Assembly (NCBI GenBank): GCA_040779345.1
Contig: JBFONU010000013.1
Span: 58,114-122,113 of the forward strand
DNA length: 64,000 bases
Direction of reading: 5' to 3'
DNA from: Thalassotalea_H sp040779345
GTDB taxonomy: Bacteria; Pseudomonadota; Gammaproteobacteria; Enterobacterales; Alteromonadaceae
In this document: positions 62,809-64,000 of the stretch, in pieces
Layout of the letters: every line of letters starts with the position of its first letter
How positions within the stretch are numbered: the stretch's first letter is position 1
Translations under genes and position numbers: made by a program
Notes under the pieces: model-generated
What the model was told of the DNA's origin: nothing
The model's input: only the letters and a program-made list of their open reading frames with translations
Database searches by the model: none

Positions 62809-63109
62809 GCATTAACTTAAAGACATAAAATAATTTACGTATTGGTGTGTTTCGCCATTGGTTGTTCAGGTTCAAACATTAATAAGCTTTACGCTTTTAC
62901 AAACAAGTTTGTGGTAAAGCTATTAATTATTATAAATTTAGTTTTTAATGGCTCAAGGCAGGCTTTGGTTAAGGGTAGCTTCGATTAGTTTGGGTATTAA
63001 CCTAAAGAAAAGCAGCACCTAACAAGCCATTCAAACGGACTTAAAACAGTTGGCTGTTTTCACTTCGTTCAACATTATAGCCAACAATTTTAAGCCCTTT
63101 AATGGGGCG
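62803..63109 (+). mobile_element. Integron gene cassette 1, ORF-less
   Basis: This 307-bp cassette ends in attC1. There is no ORF over 60 codons on either strand. Its body contains a nested hairpin (62878-62927; outer arms AGCTTTAC/GTAAAGCT, inner ACAAAC/GTTTGT). It is about 90% identical to cassette 2. Cassette mobility is inferred from the attC site; function unknown. Confidence 0.85.
62878..62927. ncRNA. Conserved nested hairpin in cassettes 1 and 2 (copy at about 63186-63235)
   Basis: ATTAAT(A)AGCTTTAC and GTAAAGCTATTAAT form an outer stem, and ACAAAC/GTTTGT forms an inner one. The only difference between the two copies in this element is one unpaired base (GTGGTAAAG against GTTGTAAAG), which keeps the stems intact. 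It may be a small structured RNA or a leader or terminator element; transcription is not shown. Confidence 0.4.
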
Positions 63110-63115
63110 TTATGT
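63017..63115 (+). repeat. attC1 site (VCR-like)
   Basis: The 99-bp site runs from R'' ACCTAAC (63017-63023) to R' GTTATGT (63109-63115), with a central stem GTTGGCT (63049-63055)/AGCCAAC (63079-63085). The flanks AACAAGCC and GGGGCGTTA match the Vibrio-type VCR framework. The bottom strand folds into the hairpin that IntI recognises. Confidence 0.9.
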
Positions 63116-63417
63116 GCATTAATTTAAATGCCTTAAAATAAATAACGTATTGGTGTGTTTCGCCATTGGTTGTTCAGGTTCAAACATTAATAAGCTTTAC
63201 GCTTTTACAAACAAGTTTGTTGTAAAGCTATTAATTATTTTTAACATGGTGTTTAATGGCTTAAGGCAGGTTTTGGTTAAGGGTAGCTTCTAATAGTTTG
63301 GGTGTTAACCTAAAGGAAAGCAGCACCTAACAAGCCATTCAAACGGACTTAAAACAGTTGGCTGTTTTCACTTCGTTCAACATTATAGCCAACAATTTTA
63401 AGCCCTTTAATGGGGCG
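63110..63417 (+). mobile_element. Integron gene cassette 2, ORF-less, near-duplicate of cassette 1
   Basis: This 308-bp cassette ends in attC2. The right half, including attC, is almost identical to cassette 1, and differences concentrate in the first 40 bp and around 63240-63290. No convincing ORF. This is either a recent duplication or two captures of one cassette family. Confidence 0.85.
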
Positions 63418-63423
63418 TTATAA
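63325..63423 (+). repeat. attC2 site (VCR-like)
   Basis: The 99-bp site runs from R'' ACCTAAC to R' GTTATAA and is nearly identical to attC1 apart from the last bases of R'. The same GTTGGCT/AGCCAAC central stem is present. Confidence 0.9.
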
Positions 63424-63928
63424 GTTTCTCAAGGATGGAGTGTAATTTGAAATATTTATCTTTTTTACTATTGTATAGCTTTTCTTTATATTTTCTCATT
63501 GCTAGTAATGCGACTATAGGTCTTGCTTCACATGAAAATGAACCATGGAAATACCTATATTTATTTTGTTTCATTGGTCTAATATTAATACCAATCTCAT
63601 CTGTAGTTTTTGTATTAAAAAGTAGGGGAATGGGATTAGATTACAAAAACAGACTTCAAAAAAAACTTAATTTGTCGTTAATTGTTATGGTTCTCTTGAT
63701 GTTCTTTGCGGAATTGTCTTTGACGCCAAAAACGAACATTAGAATAGACCTTTTAATAGTCATTCCAACTCTAATTGTACACTTCATTACTTTTTTAGTT
63801 TTTTCATTCAGTATTAAAAAAGGTACACAAAGCTTATAACAAGCTGTTCAAGCGGGACTGCTAAAGTTTGGCTCGGTTTCGCTTCGCTACACATTTTAGC
63901 CAAACATTATCAGCCCCTTAACAGGGCG
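63418..63928 (+). mobile_element. Integron gene cassette 3, one small membrane-protein gene
   Basis: This 511-bp cassette runs from the attC2 crossover to the attC3 crossover. It carries one ORF in the usual cassette orientation, starting about 30 bp in and ending inside attC3. Its attC differs from attC1 and attC2, so it came from another source. Confidence 0.85.
63447..63839 (+). CDS. Cassette-borne small four-helix membrane protein, unknown
   Basis: I prefer the TTG at 63447 because GGAG lies 6 bases upstream; an ATG at 63435 would add four residues but has no spaced ribosome site. The product of about 130 residues has four hydrophobic helices (starts near residues 3, 35, 78 and 105; KYLSFLLLYSFSLYFLIAS, ILIPISSVVFVL, LIVMVLLMFFAELSL, IVIPTLIVHFITFLVFSF) with short charged loops. 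The stop codon lies inside the attC R'' box. No family recognised. Many cassette genes encode such small membrane proteins, often linked to phage defence or stress, which is inference only. Confidence 0.72.
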   Translation: MKYLSFLLLYSFSLYFLIASNATIGLASHENEPWKYLYLFCFIGLILIPISSVVFVLKSRGMGLDYKNRLQKKLNLSLIVMVLLMFFAELSLTPKTNIRIDLLIVIPTLIVHFITFLVFSFSIKKGTQSL

Positions 63929-63934
63929 TTATAT
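63834..63934 (+). repeat. attC3 site (VCR-like)
   Basis: The 101-bp site runs from R'' TTATAAC to R' GTTATAT. The central stem is TTTGGCT/AGCCAAA, and the end ATCAGCCCCTTA...GGGCGTTA is very close to Vibrio cholerae repeats. The R'' box overlaps the TAA stop of the cassette gene. Confidence 0.9.
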
Positions 63935-64000
63935 ACCGCAACTAATTCTATTAATAGTTTCTCAGGTTTTGGTGTTTTTATTGAAACTTGGTCGTGAATT
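63929..64000 (+). mobile_element. Start of integron cassette 4, cut by the window end
   Basis: Seventy-two bases follow the attC3 crossover. No start codon with a ribosome site can be judged within them. The array evidently continues beyond the window. Confidence 0.6.

Noticed and set aside
62803..63417. CRISPR-like repeat because of two near-identical 300-bp units
   Set aside because: The units are too long, adjacent, and each ends in a full attC site; they are integron cassettes.

Overview
The window is about 64 kb of low-GC, AT-rich bacterial chromosome. Gene content and order point to a marine gammaproteobacterium of the Alteromonadales, most likely Colwelliaceae (Colwellia/Thalassotalea-like). 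The strongest anchor is the conserved block mrcA / pilMNOPQ-aroK-aroB-damX-dam-...-rpe-trpS. Other marine-type content includes TonB receptors, an NhaA operon and a VCR-like integron. The lineage is inferred; no 16S gene is present. I saw no tRNA, rRNA, CRISPR array or IS transposase.

Layout. 1-2.7 kb: a left-truncated imelysin lipoprotein gene behind a porin gene, with Fur-like sites upstream. 2.9-14.7 kb: a periplasmic binding protein, a RegB/RegA-type redox two-component system, a thioredoxin-like/BNR-propeller/TonB-receptor group, a CadC-like regulator with a TolB-type propeller, a divergent S15/CocE hydrolase and a GFA protein. 14.8-24.8 kb: an NTF2/DJ-1 fusion, a membrane AraC regulator, a PEBP protein, a four-gene flavin reductase/DUF3429/DCC/SDR operon, several small genes and an ECF sigma factor with a membrane partner. 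24.9-31.6 kb: nhaR, then an nhaA-led group (Rap1a-like, HPF-like, BI-1-like, CBS, SulP) that looks like an alkali/sodium/anion stress unit. 32-43.5 kb: a chemoreceptor next to an orphan sugar-type binding protein, feoAB under a Fur box, a class D beta-lactamase, a trypsin-like protease overlapping an FHA membrane protein, and two more binding-protein-like genes. 43.5-60.5 kb: the housekeeping block trpS, rpe, TorF porin, DUF2970, dam, damX, aroB, aroK, pilQPONM, mrcA, pckA.

60.9-64 kb: a chromosomal integron. A complete IntI integrase (minus strand) has a textbook LexA box 17 bp in front of its start codon. An attI region with a perfect 12-bp inverted repeat follows. Then come two near-identical ORF-less cassettes with the same nested hairpin, a third cassette encoding a small four-helix membrane protein, and the start of a fourth cassette that leaves the window. 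The attC sites are 99-101 bp and VCR-like. This is the most interesting part of the window. The boundary with the housekeeping chromosome lies between pckA and intI.
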